Positions 17,739 through 26,776 of a DNA stretch of 38,698 bases are shown in pieces. The stretch is from Herbinix sp. (lineage in GTDB: Bacteria > Bacillota > Clostridia > Lachnospirales > Lachnospiraceae), in the NCBI GenBank assembly GCA_029239365.1, contig JAQZBA010000002.1, forward strand, positions 1-38,698. Direction: 5' to 3'. A program made the translations under genes and the position numbers. Under the pieces are notes generated by a model that was given only the letters and a program-made list of their open reading frames with translations, made no database searches and was not told the DNA's origin. Positions within the stretch are counted from its first letter, which is position 1. Every line of letters begins with the position of its first letter.

Positions 17739-18923
17739 TTAGTTCATTTCTTGCTTCTTATGAATTCGGTGATCAATAAACCGGGTAAAGACCAGCTTAA
17801 GATAAGCTCCGATCGGGACTGCCAAAAGCATACCCAGGAAACCACCTAAAGCACTACCGAAGATAATTGAAACCATGATGATCAACGGGTGAATCTTAAT
17901 TGAGCTACTCAACAGCTTGGGACCAATCAGATTGCCGTCCACTGCCTGTATCAGGAACAATAAAATCATGGATACCACCCAGGTTCGAACATCCTGATTG
18001 ATCAGGCAGACTAAGGAAGTACTGATATAAGCAACGATCGGACCAAAGTAAGGAATCAAGTTCCCGATTCCTGCCAAAATACCTATCACAATTGCAAACT
18101 TTACTCCTGTAATCGATAAGACAATGCTGATAAGAAACATCATAACAAAAGCATCAATTAGTTGGCCTCGGATATAACCGGAGAACACCCGGTCCAGATC
18201 GTTAACCATTTTCTTGAAGCCCTCATTCAGTTTATCCGGAAACAGTGCTTTGCATATCTTGCGACTGTAGGACATGAACATTCTTCCGTCAATCATAAAA
18301 TAGATGCCAATAATAAAACTAAGGATAAAGGTCGTCATATATCTTGTAATATTAGTGATTGAGGATAATGTCCCTTTCACTAATCCTAGAACAGAACCAA
18401 CGATGTAAGCAGTCGCATCCGTAACATATTGTTCTAACTCCTGAGACCTTATATCAAGCTTCTCCATGCTTTTAAAAATAGCATTAGTTAAGGAGTCTAA
18501 GCTTGCCATATACTCCTGTCCAAGTTCAACCACATCATCCAGAGTAACCAGCCTAATTTGGTTTGTTATCGTAAAAACGAGTAAAGAAATCAGACCCAAT
18601 ACTGCTATTACCAAAAGTAGTACTGAGGTCACTGCTGCCCAGGTCCGAGGCATAACAATCCGCTTAAAAAACCTGGCTGTTTTCAGCTTTCGATACCTGC
18701 TCTCGAACATACCAACAACAGGGTCCATAAGATAAGCAAAAACAAAACCAAGTATAACCGGCTTACTTACCTGGAGTAACCAAAGGCAGCGCTTCATTAC
18801 ATCCTTCACAATCATGGGTGCACTCTTGACAACCAAACTTAGCGCATAGATAATGACCACTGTGATAATCACATACATTGATATCTGCAGGTATTGTCTG
18901 TTTATTTTATCCTTCCATTTCAT
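17739..18923 (-). CDS. AI-2E family transporter (PerM-like)
   Basis: Polytopic protein with GILAGIGNLIPYFGPIVAYI and a C-terminal GSALGGFLGMLLAVPIGAYLK. Confidence 0.85.
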   Translation of the reverse strand: MKWKDKINRQYLQISMYVIITVVIIYALSLVVKSAPMIVKDVMKRCLWLLQVSKPVILGFVFAYLMDPVVGMFESRYRKLKTARFFKRIVMPRTWAAVTSVLLLVIAVLGLISLLVFTITNQIRLVTLDDVVELGQEYMASLDSLTNAIFKSMEKLDIRSQELEQYVTDATAYIVGSVLGLVKGTLSSITNITRYMTTFILSFIIGIYFMIDGRMFMSYSRKICKALFPDKLNEGFKKMVNDLDRVFSGYIRGQLIDAFVMMFLISIVLSITGVKFAIVIGILAGIGNLIPYFGPIVAYISTSLVCLINQDVRTWVVSMILLFLIQAVDGNLIGPKLLSSSIKIHPLIIMVSIIFGSALGGFLGMLLAVPIGAYLKLVFTRFIDHRIHKKQEMN

Positions 18924-19555
18924 TTAGTAAACCCCTGCTCCCTATCCCCGCACTTGAGGTAATTCAAAATACATTCTACCGCATTGTCTACACCCACATA
19001 ATCGCTTCGAATAGAAAGATGATAATTCTCTGCCTTACCCCACTTCTCACTGGCATGATAGTTATAATAATTCGCTCTCCGCCTATCTGTTCTGAGAATC
19101 TCCTCTTCAGCCTTGTTTGCTTTGAGATTATACTGCTCTATCGCCCGCTTTTTCCGTGCTTCAATATCAGCCCAGATGAAGATATTCACTACATTATTAA
19201 AGTCTCTGAGTACATAATCTGCACACCGCCCCACAACAACACAGGGACCCTCCTCCGCAACCTTTCGAATCACGTTGGACTGAGCCAGATATAATTGGTC
19301 ATCGAGAGACAAATGGGTATAGCCGATATCCTGATTGCCATAAGCATTCATTCCCATCGCCAAGGAATACAGTAGGCTGTTACTTGCCTTCTTCTCTGCA
19401 TTCTCAAAGGCGGCTTCTGCAAAGCCGCTTTCCTTTGCCGCTCTCGAAATCAGTTCTTTATCATAAAATGGAATTCCTAACTTACCCGCCAGCTTCTCTC
19501 CAATAACCCGGCCTCCACTGCCATACTGCCTACTGATCGTAATTATTTGATTCAT
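18920..19555 (-). CDS. Cytidylate kinase-like family protein
   Basis: ITISRQYGSGGRVIGEKLAGKLGIPFYDKELI and CVVVGRCADYVL motifs; 4-nt overlap with the AI-2E gene. Confidence 0.85.
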   Translation of the reverse strand: MNQIITISRQYGSGGRVIGEKLAGKLGIPFYDKELISRAAKESGFAEAAFENAEKKASNSLLYSLAMGMNAYGNQDIGYTHLSLDDQLYLAQSNVIRKVAEEGPCVVVGRCADYVLRDFNNVVNIFIWADIEARKKRAIEQYNLKANKAEEEILRTDRRRANYYNYHASEKWGKAENYHLSIRSDYVGVDNAVECILNYLKCGDREQGFTK

Positions 19556-19727
19556 AAGATCACTCCTATTCTAAAATTTATACATAACATGAAAATTCGC
19601 GAAACGTGTTTTCTTATGTTTACACTATAAGTATACCATATTTAGCCTACTCATAGAAGCTATTTTTCTGATCATACGAACAGAACCTGCCTGCCAAATG
19701 CTTCATCAACACCCGCTTCACAAGAAG

Positions 19728-22277
19728 CTAGACCAAAAGAATGAATTTTAAGTAAATTCTCTTAGGAATTGGCAAGTCCTTCTTAAGCTTAAGATACAAA
19801 GTATCACGATACTCACGAACTTGCTCCAGCTCTTGATTACTTATTCGTCCTTTACTAAAGCGGGCTTTGCGGACAATCACCATCAGTCTCTCTAAGCTCT
19901 CCTCCTCTACATAATCGAAATGTTCCTTGACAAAGGCTTCACTCTCCTCCAGCAGCGCGCTCTTATTCGGCAGACCGTTACAGACTCTGATCATTCTCTC
20001 CACCTCACCAAAGAGAAAGATTGCCCGATTATTATGATTAGGTGAATATCGAGCCTTTCTAGTTTTATTCATCCGATAAAGCAGCCTTAGGAGTATAACC
20101 AGAAACAGCAATCCAAATATTATCCATAAGTAGATCATATCTGCCTGATTTGAGGAATGGTTCGCCGCTCCCTGTTCCATCTCCTCCAGCTCATTATTTA
20201 CCGGTAGCTGTGGCGTTGGAATGTTCAGAACAGGAGTGGGTATCGTGCTGCTCTCCTCAAGACTTCTCTGAATATTACCATCCTCGATGTTATCGCTGAA
20301 CTCCTCCATATCTGCTACAACAGAATTATTATAGTTGACGGTAGAACCCGGAGTGAATTCCACAGGAACCCATCCACAATTATCAAAATACACCTCCACC
20401 CAAGCATGGGCATTATAATCCATGACATTAATCTCATACTGAGTAACCATATTGGATCTGTCACCCACATTCGTATACCTGGTTGTCTCCTGGGAGCCGG
20501 CACTTCTGTAGATTGCTTCCTCTCCAACCGCATACCCTTCCACATATCTTGCGGGAACACCTAAGGTACGAAGCATCAGGGTCGCAGCTGATGCATAATG
20601 AGCGCAGTAACCCAATTTATTCTGATAAACGAAATATTCTACAAAATCCTCCCCCTCCGGTAATCTGCCGGGTGTAAGTGAGTATTCTGTATTTTGTTCC
20701 AAATACTTTTTAATATATTCAATCTTCTCTGAGATACTTCCCGTTTTTGTCTTGACGCGGTCCGGAGCAAAATCACGTTTGATATTAATCAGTCCCTCTG
20801 TCGGAAGGGTTGTATATGCCTGATAGACATACTTGCGATAGAGTTTCTCGTATTCAGTATAGTCACTAAGCTTTTCTAATAAATCCTCATAAAAAGTCGG
20901 AGAATCCAATAGGGATATACTAAAATAATAATCATATTGGTAGCTGTCTTCTCGAATAGCCGGAGAAGCATATAAATCCTGCTCATACAAAATATTACTT
21001 AGAACACTGTAATCAGTAAAATAGGGAGCATATAGATACTTCTTATTTGCGCCCTTATATTCAATCGTAAGCGAACCCTGATCCAGACTATATTCATGCC
21101 AGCCGGTATCCACTTCTGTCTCCTCTTCGTCAGAAACTATAAAGTGCTTTAAAAAAATACTCATCTGATTGACCGGCGGGAAAAGCTTCAGGGGCAACCG
21201 CTGCAATAATTTCTCATATTGCTCCTGCATCTCGTCCGAGTGTTCTTCCCATTGATCTCCGGTGTATTCACTTCCCACATAACCCTTGAGGTAGATTCCC
21301 TCGGAAATCGATTGGATCGGTGCAGTGATAGTCAGGTGCTTTGTATTCAGATATTGAACCTGACCAGTCTTCCCCAACTCTCCGCCATTTAAGCCCGTTG
21401 AAGATACCTTCCTTGCAAATAACCTTATCTCCGAAAATGTTTCGGAGATATCCTCTAAAGAAAAATCGTTCATCGCTGATTGAAGCTCAACCTTCATTTC
21501 TGTAATTTGAGTCAGGTTATCATAATCCTCCCTAGTAATAAAAAGTTTCATAAGGAAAAAGATGATCAGACCGGCTAGGCTAAGCCAAATAGCTGACCGG
21601 CTGCTAATTCGGTGTAATAAGGTCTTCTGCTGCCGATCTGTGCTGTGATCATGATGATACCCGGAGCGGGTCAGATAAAGAAGGCATACTGCAAAGGTAA
21701 TCAAATAATGTTCCGAAGGGATAATACCTATTGCAAAGCAGGCGCTTACCGGAAGAAACATAATTAATCCTCCGATACTCACCAGATAATTACGTACCAC
21801 TGCCAAGGAGAGCAATCCGATGATAGGGAATAGTATCATAATAACAAATATGGTCGAATCGGCTTCAGCTGTTGTATAATCCGCTACAAATTCTATACCT
21901 GCTACCCCATAGTAAGCCGATATCCGCTTTAATACCAAATTCTCGATAATAAAAAAACCGTTTTGAATTCTCCCGATCCTGCTATAAAAGAATAACCCAT
22001 AAATTACTATACTAAAGAACAATTTCACTAATCCGTAAGGAAGATGAACACAAAAGGCATAAAGAAGTGCTGAGAATAGTAATATCGCACCATTGACCTG
22101 GAGTATATTGCTAGGGATGCCGATACTCTCCACAAGCATAGAGATACCACTCCAGCACCCGATGGCAATAACCAGAAATTGAAAGATTCTGGTCGCTATG
22201 GGAAAGCCGGTTTTCTTCTCATCTATAATCAACACGGTATTATCCATTATGATACCGTCAACATAATCCTGGTACAT
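19728..22277 (-). CDS. Transglutaminase-like membrane protein (TgpA/DUF3488 type)
   Basis: N-terminal multi-TM region, GYCAHYASAATLMLRTLGVPARYVEGY and HAWVEVYFDNCGWVPVEFTPG transglutaminase motifs, late TM. Confidence 0.9.
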   Translation of the reverse strand: MYQDYVDGIIMDNTVLIIDEKKTGFPIATRIFQFLVIAIGCWSGISMLVESIGIPSNILQVNGAILLFSALLYAFCVHLPYGLVKLFFSIVIYGLFFYSRIGRIQNGFFIIENLVLKRISAYYGVAGIEFVADYTTAEADSTIFVIMILFPIIGLLSLAVVRNYLVSIGGLIMFLPVSACFAIGIIPSEHYLITFAVCLLYLTRSGYHHDHSTDRQQKTLLHRISSRSAIWLSLAGLIIFFLMKLFITREDYDNLTQITEMKVELQSAMNDFSLEDISETFSEIRLFARKVSSTGLNGGELGKTGQVQYLNTKHLTITAPIQSISEGIYLKGYVGSEYTGDQWEEHSDEMQEQYEKLLQRLPLKLFPPVNQMSIFLKHFIVSDEEETEVDTGWHEYSLDQGSLTIEYKGANKKYLYAPYFTDYSVLSNILYEQDLYASPAIREDSYQYDYYFSISLLDSPTFYEDLLEKLSDYTEYEKLYRKYVYQAYTTLPTEGLINIKRDFAPDRVKTKTGSISEKIEYIKKYLEQNTEYSLTPGRLPEGEDFVEYFVYQNKLGYCAHYASAATLMLRTLGVPARYVEGYAVGEEAIYRSAGSQETTRYTNVGDRSNMVTQYEINVMDYNAHAWVEVYFDNCGWVPVEFTPGSTVNYNNSVVADMEEFSDNIEDGNIQRSLEESSTIPTPVLNIPTPQLPVNNELEEMEQGAANHSSNQADMIYLWIIFGLLFLVILLRLLYRMNKTRKARYSPNHNNRAIFLFGEVERMIRVCNGLPNKSALLEESEAFVKEHFDYVEEESLERLMVIVRKARFSKGRISNQELEQVREYRDTLYLKLKKDLPIPKRIYLKFILLV

Positions 22278-22292
22278 GTAATCACAACCTTT

Positions 22293-23510
22293 CTAATCCA
22301 GTCTCAATTGCTCCATATCACGTTGAACATGATTTGTATCCACTGAGGTTAAGGTAACACCGGTATCGCTCAAACGCCTAATTACCTCGTTCGGGAAATA
22401 CTTTGTTCCCGGCTGATTATCGATATCACCAAGGTAAATCACCTGTCTGGTCATCGCCTTAAGTAATGACAATGCCTCAGTACGCCTTCTCGGTTGTTCT
22501 CCTGTGATAAAAATCAGATTCGAATATTGCTCCTTCGGATACTCTGCCTGATATGCCGATAACGCATCGATAGAGGAAGAATACGGAGCTACATGAAGTA
22601 AGCCATCCACCGCCTCGAACAGATCCTTCTCCTGATCAATTCGAATTCTCCTTGAGGCTCCATGCTTTTCATCATACCAGGTGAAGTAATGTAACTGTCC
22701 TGCTAAGAGAAAAGAATAGGATAAAGACAAGGCACACTCCAAGATAGAGTCCATAAATAGCATTCGATTAATACCATCCGGAATGCTAAGATCTACAAAA
22801 AGAAGCACCGAACAATTCAAGGGGTCGCTAAAATCTTTGATCATAAGCTGATCCAGCTTCCGGCTAAGCTTCCAATGAATTCGTGTCTGCCTGTCTCCTT
22901 CTCGATACTCTCTGATGGCGAACACCTCTGACGGATCATCCCCACTTTTCACAGAAGAATAGTAGTCGCTTTCCACAATGTTGGAATGAAGATATGCAAA
23001 CTGATTCTGAGGCAATTCATAATAGATAGGGAGAATAGCAACCGCCAGCTCCGCCTTCTTCTGCTTCTTCAATGAGAAAATTCTCATATAATCATAAATT
23101 CGGATACTATTTAAGGTTATCTCCAGGTTACCGGCATACTCTGAATATAGATTACAGATGACGGAAGCCTTCGTATTCGCATCGACTGATACTATGAAAT
23201 TCTTCTTATATTTCTCAGAAGAATAAGAATTCTTATAGGTTAAATATAATTTGATATGAGATACCGGAAATATGGTTGGATTATCTATCTGTACTGAGAT
23301 TGGTACTACTTCGCCTTTCTTTGCCACATGGATTATTGAAACCAACTCCACCTTAATTCTCCCATACAGATAGCTGAGCAGGGCAAACAAAAAGAACGGG
23401 ATTGCCGCCAAAGTCAAAAAGATAATCCCCATATAATAGGTGTTATATAAGATCGATAATAATCCAACAGCAGCAAGTGCCACCAGATATTTGATTAAAT
23501 TGCGCAGCAT
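22293..23510 (-). CDS. DUF58 domain-containing protein
   Basis: VFAIREYREGDRQTRIHWKLSRKLDQLMIKDF matches DUF58; in the typical moxR-DUF58-transglutaminase order. ORF extends to 23636; start MLRNLIKYL preferred. Confidence 0.85.
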   Translation of the reverse strand: MLRNLIKYLVALAAVGLLSILYNTYYMGIIFLTLAAIPFFLFALLSYLYGRIKVELVSIIHVAKKGEVVPISVQIDNPTIFPVSHIKLYLTYKNSYSSEKYKKNFIVSVDANTKASVICNLYSEYAGNLEITLNSIRIYDYMRIFSLKKQKKAELAVAILPIYYELPQNQFAYLHSNIVESDYYSSVKSGDDPSEVFAIREYREGDRQTRIHWKLSRKLDQLMIKDFSDPLNCSVLLFVDLSIPDGINRMLFMDSILECALSLSYSFLLAGQLHYFTWYDEKHGASRRIRIDQEKDLFEAVDGLLHVAPYSSSIDALSAYQAEYPKEQYSNLIFITGEQPRRRTEALSLLKAMTRQVIYLGDIDNQPGTKYFPNEVIRRLSDTGVTLTSVDTNHVQRDMEQLRLD

Positions 23511-23649
23511 GAAATTACCTGTGCCTTTCTTCATCCGGATGAAATGTCCTAAGCATTTAATGAAGCATAGCTGCTTTTGCCGCAAATACTTCATCAATAC
23601 CTGATAATATAATAATGAACTTCCAATGGAATTCATTATTATATTATTT

Positions 23650-23798
23650 AAGAATTCAGCTTGCTGAATTCTTTATTCACACTAACTTACATGCTGCATC
23701 TTTGATGCAGCTCAAACAGCCCGGAAGAACTAGGAATGAGCACCTCTGTGCGAATTTCACGGTTCTTCCTGTGTGAAGATGTTTTTTCTTCACACTAA
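23650..23798 (-). repeat. Cluster of hairpins between moxR and DUF58, bounded on the moxR side by TTCACACTAA with a second copy internally
   Basis: Hairpins 23650-23673, 23693-23711, 23723-23769 and 23771-23795; direct repeat TTCACACTAA at 23676-23685 and 23789-23798. Confidence 0.75.
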
Positions 23799-24748
23799 GA
23801 CTCCTTGGTGATAATCCTTGGCGCCTTAACAATACGTAGAATATCCTCCAGAAGGTTGTCCACTGTAACATTGTTCACACGCGCCTTCGGCTTCAGTATC
23901 ATACGATGGGCTGCTACATCCTTGAAGATATTCTGTACATCCGAGGGGATTACATAATCTCTTCGATTTAGGAATGCCATTGCCTTCACCATATTCATCA
24001 TAGCAAGAGATCCTCTTGGACTGACTCCAAGATCAATCAAAGGATTCTCTCTGGTCTGCTCAACTAAAAGGGTAATATAATCATAGATGGAATCGTGGAT
24101 GAAGACTTCCTCCACCAGATTTTGCATCGTTAAAATATCTTCTTTCTCTACCACTTTCACAACTTTATCCAATGGATTAGAATTCTGACGTTCCTTCAAG
24201 ATGCCAATCTCACTCTTCCTGTCCGGATAACCCATGGATAGACGGATCATAAAGCGGTCCAGCTGTGATTCCGGCAGCATCTGTGTGCCAACAGATCCGA
24301 TAGGGTTCTGGGTAGCCATAACGACAAAGGGCTTGGGAACCTCTCTGGTCACACTGTCCACTGTTACCTTTCCTTCCTCCATTACCTCCAAAAGAGCGGA
24401 TTGTGTCTTAGATGAGGTTCGATTAATCTCATCCGCAAGAAACAGATTACACATAATTGCTCCTGGCTTATATTGATAACCGTCGCCATCCTTATTCAGT
24501 AAATGAAAGCCTACGACATCCGTCGGCAGTACATCCGGTGTAAATTGAAGCCGATGATGCTCCAACGCCATCGCTTTCGAGAAGGCTAATGCCAGAGTAG
24601 TCTTTCCTACTCCCGGATAATCCTCCAATAGAATATGGCCTTTCGCTAAAATCGCGGTTAGTACCTTCTCTATAATTACTCGTTTACCGATGACTACCTT
24701 GTTCACCTCATCCATAATTTCTATCGCTTTGCCATAATACGGGACCAT
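23795..24748 (-). CDS. MoxR-family AAA+ ATPase
   Basis: LLEDYPGVGKTTLALAFSKAM, FLADEINRTSSKTQSALLEVMEE, VMATQNPIGSVGTQMLPESQLDRFM. Confidence 0.95.
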   Translation of the reverse strand: MVPYYGKAIEIMDEVNKVVIGKRVIIEKVLTAILAKGHILLEDYPGVGKTTLALAFSKAMALEHHRLQFTPDVLPTDVVGFHLLNKDGDGYQYKPGAIMCNLFLADEINRTSSKTQSALLEVMEEGKVTVDSVTREVPKPFVVMATQNPIGSVGTQMLPESQLDRFMIRLSMGYPDRKSEIGILKERQNSNPLDKVVKVVEKEDILTMQNLVEEVFIHDSIYDYITLLVEQTRENPLIDLGVSPRGSLAMMNMVKAMAFLNRRDYVIPSDVQNIFKDVAAHRMILKPKARVNNVTVDNLLEDILRIVKAPRIITKES

Positions 24749-24888
24749 AATTTGCTCTCTCCTCCCAATCCGTTGTGATTAATGTCAATCTTTTCTGAAA
24801 TGTGGTAATTTCTCGTTCATTATAACATATATTTACAAGATTTCAATTAAGTAAAGCAATATTCCCGATATAATTCTTTCTTTCCTAT

Positions 24889-24917
24889 TTGGGTATATAC
24901 CACCCTTCGCATTTAAT
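24889..24917 (+). promoter_or_regulatory. Weak candidate promoter for the structured element
   Basis: TTGGGT (24889-24894), 17-bp spacer, TTTAAT (24912-24917). Confidence 0.3.
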
Positions 24918-24933
24918 AGTGACGGGTTGGAAG

Positions 24934-25135
24934 TGTTACAGTTCAGCCTTCAAAGACTAAGCATGCGACTAGGGAGAAATGATTCCCATGGTGAGTATTT
25001 GCATTCGTCGGTACTTAGGTTCTGTAATCTAGAACCTTATGTACCGCTACGTAATGCAATTAAGTGGGAACGGCTCATCCATGGGAACATTTCCTTCCTA
25101 GTCGTATTGATTTCCTAATAGGCTGAACTATTACA
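24934..25135 (+). ncRNA. Candidate ~200-nt long-hairpin structured RNA (6S-RNA-like architecture) or MITE-like palindromic element
   Basis: Outer stem 24934-24949/25120-25135 (AGTTCAGCCT perfect), 16/15-nt internal loop, long stem 24966-24991/25079-25104, 11-nt 3' bulge, apical stem TTGCATT...GGTAC..AGGTTCT/AGAACCT..GTACC...AATGCAA. Strand not proven. Confidence 0.5.
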
Positions 25136-25173
25136 TGAAATTCGCAATATTTTGTGAACTGGTGGCTTTTGTA

Positions 25174-25201
25174 TTGACTTATCCCACAAATCGTATAAAA
25201 T
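25174..25201 (+). promoter_or_regulatory. Sigma-A-like promoter for the PpiC/SurA-like gene
   Basis: TTGACT (25174-25179), 16-bp spacer, TAAAAT (25196-25201). Confidence 0.5.
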
Positions 25202-25210
25202 TATCTTCAT

Positions 25211-26335
25211 ATGAATACTATGGAGGTAGCAAAGGTGAACAAATCAAAAAAAATTAAAAGAGCCGCAGTAGAAACCGGTTTACACGACAAAAAAAAGGAC
25301 AAAATTGTCAGCTCAAAAGTCTTAACAATCGCGTCAATCGTGTTTGTTATCATTCTTGTAGGAGCCTTAGTTTTTGATCAGTTTTATGAGAGCACATACT
25401 TGAAGGTTGATGGTAAGAATTATCATTTGAAAGATTTATCCTATTACATCTATTCTGTAGAGTATCAGTATGATTATTATGATCAGATGTTTGGCGGTAA
25501 TGGAACCTATTGGAATATGTCCGCAGATGAAAGCGGCGCTACCATGCGTGATATAGCGAAGGAAGAGGCTATTGAAACCGCTCTTTACAATGAAGTGCTT
25601 TACAATGAAGCGATAGCGGAAGGTTATTCCTTAACCGATGAGGAGAAAGCGACCATTGATACCAACGCCGACAAAATGATGGAATCTTTGACTGATGCAA
25701 TTATCGATCAGAGTAATTTTACGAAGGAATATCTGTCCGATGTTCTTGGTAAGACAGCCTTAGTAACCAGATATCGTCAGGATAAGGTTGATGCATTGGA
25801 TATTGATGACGAAGGAATTACAGCCGGTATCTCCCGCGATGAGTTCAGACAGTATGATATCGAATATCTCTTCGCATCTAAGAAGACAACCGATGCAGAA
25901 GGTAAATCCGTAGATAAGACTGAGGATGAGAAAACGAAAGCAAAAGATGCCTTAAACACTTATTATGAACAGGCAAAAACTACAGAAGACTGGTCAAAAA
26001 TTATCCCTGCAGATGATGAAACCGTGTCCTACACTACAGATAATTTCATAGCATCCGATACTACCTTTGATGATGAATTCGAGGCACAGATCATGGCAAT
26101 GGAGAATGGTGCCATAGGCGAAGTTCAGGAAACAGAGAGTGGATATTATGCAATCCGCATGATTGATAATGATTCCTCCGAAAGCTATGATAAAGCAGTT
26201 GAGGATGCGATCACCGCTGCTGAGAATGAAGGCTTTACTGCAGTATATGAAGAAATCCTTGCTAAGCATGAATATAAGATAAACCAGACAGCATTGAATT
26301 CCTTATCTATGGGAAGCATTACCTTAGCCAAATAA
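25211..26335 (+). CDS. Membrane-anchored SurA/PpiC-like peptidyl-prolyl isomerase / foldase-type protein
   Basis: N-terminal TM, SurA-N-like helical region, FDDEFEAQIMAMENGAIGEVQETESGYYAIRMID rotamase-like segment. Confidence 0.7.
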   Translation: MNTMEVAKVNKSKKIKRAAVETGLHDKKKDKIVSSKVLTIASIVFVIILVGALVFDQFYESTYLKVDGKNYHLKDLSYYIYSVEYQYDYYDQMFGGNGTYWNMSADESGATMRDIAKEEAIETALYNEVLYNEAIAEGYSLTDEEKATIDTNADKMMESLTDAIIDQSNFTKEYLSDVLGKTALVTRYRQDKVDALDIDDEGITAGISRDEFRQYDIEYLFASKKTTDAEGKSVDKTEDEKTKAKDALNTYYEQAKTTEDWSKIIPADDETVSYTTDNFIASDTTFDDEFEAQIMAMENGAIGEVQETESGYYAIRMIDNDSSESYDKAVEDAITAAENEGFTAVYEEILAKHEYKINQTALNSLSMGSITLAK

Positions 26336-26361
26336 TTGTTGTAATTATTTTATTAATTCTG

Positions 26362-26391
26362 AATAATATTTTCCTTTCTAGTTATAATATA
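26362..26391 (+). promoter_or_regulatory. Sigma-G-like promoter for the 53-aa ORF
   Basis: TGAATA, 17-bp spacer (ATATTTTCCTTTCTAGT), TATAATA; resembles a late-forespore sigma-G promoter. Confidence 0.4.
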
Positions 26392-26418
26392 GTTGATTAT
26401 TTTAGAAAGGAGATAGCT

Positions 26419-26580
26419 ATGGCAAAGAATAAGAATAATAGCTTCAAGAATAATGCTAGTACTTCCGTTAAGAATGATACTGGCAATTCGAGTAAGAATC
26501 AGTCCGGCGGCTCCATGAAGGATACCAATACCCAAATGCCGGATAATCGCCCTGCACGTAGTGGTCCAGGCGGAGCATAA
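26419..26580 (+). CDS. 53-aa small hydrophilic protein, candidate spore-associated small protein
   Basis: RBS AGAAAGGAG and ATG; MAKNKNNSFKNNASTSVKNDTGNSSKNQSGGSMKDTNTQMPDNRPARSGPGGA*; followed by a terminator. Below the ORF-track length cutoff. Confidence 0.7.
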   Translation: MAKNKNNSFKNNASTSVKNDTGNSSKNQSGGSMKDTNTQMPDNRPARSGPGGA

Positions 26581-26626
26581 TCCTGAATCGCTCTAATGAA
26601 TTTTACAATTTGATGTGTTACAGAAG

Positions 26627-26660
26627 AAGAGTAGTGTGCGAAAACATACTACTCTTTTTT
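26627..26660 (+). terminator. Rho-independent terminator after the 53-aa ORF
   Basis: AAGAGTAGTGTG-cgaaaa-CATACTACTCTT followed by TTTT. Confidence 0.9.
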
Positions 26661-26776
26661 GAATCCAAAATCTCTGAAATCACTGCCTTTTCAAGAAAAT
26701 GGGACCTAGTAGTATTTTTATTAGAATGTGTTATAATGGAATATAATACAAAAAATGCAAAGGAGCATTATTAAGC

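Noticed and set aside
23677-23871. 64-aa ORF across the moxR-DUF58 spacer
   Set aside because: Overlaps the moxR 3' end out of frame and runs through hairpins; no family resemblance.
24927-25118. 63-aa ORF over the long hairpin
   Set aside because: Composition follows the palindromic arms; no RBS support; the RNA/DNA structure explains the sequence better.
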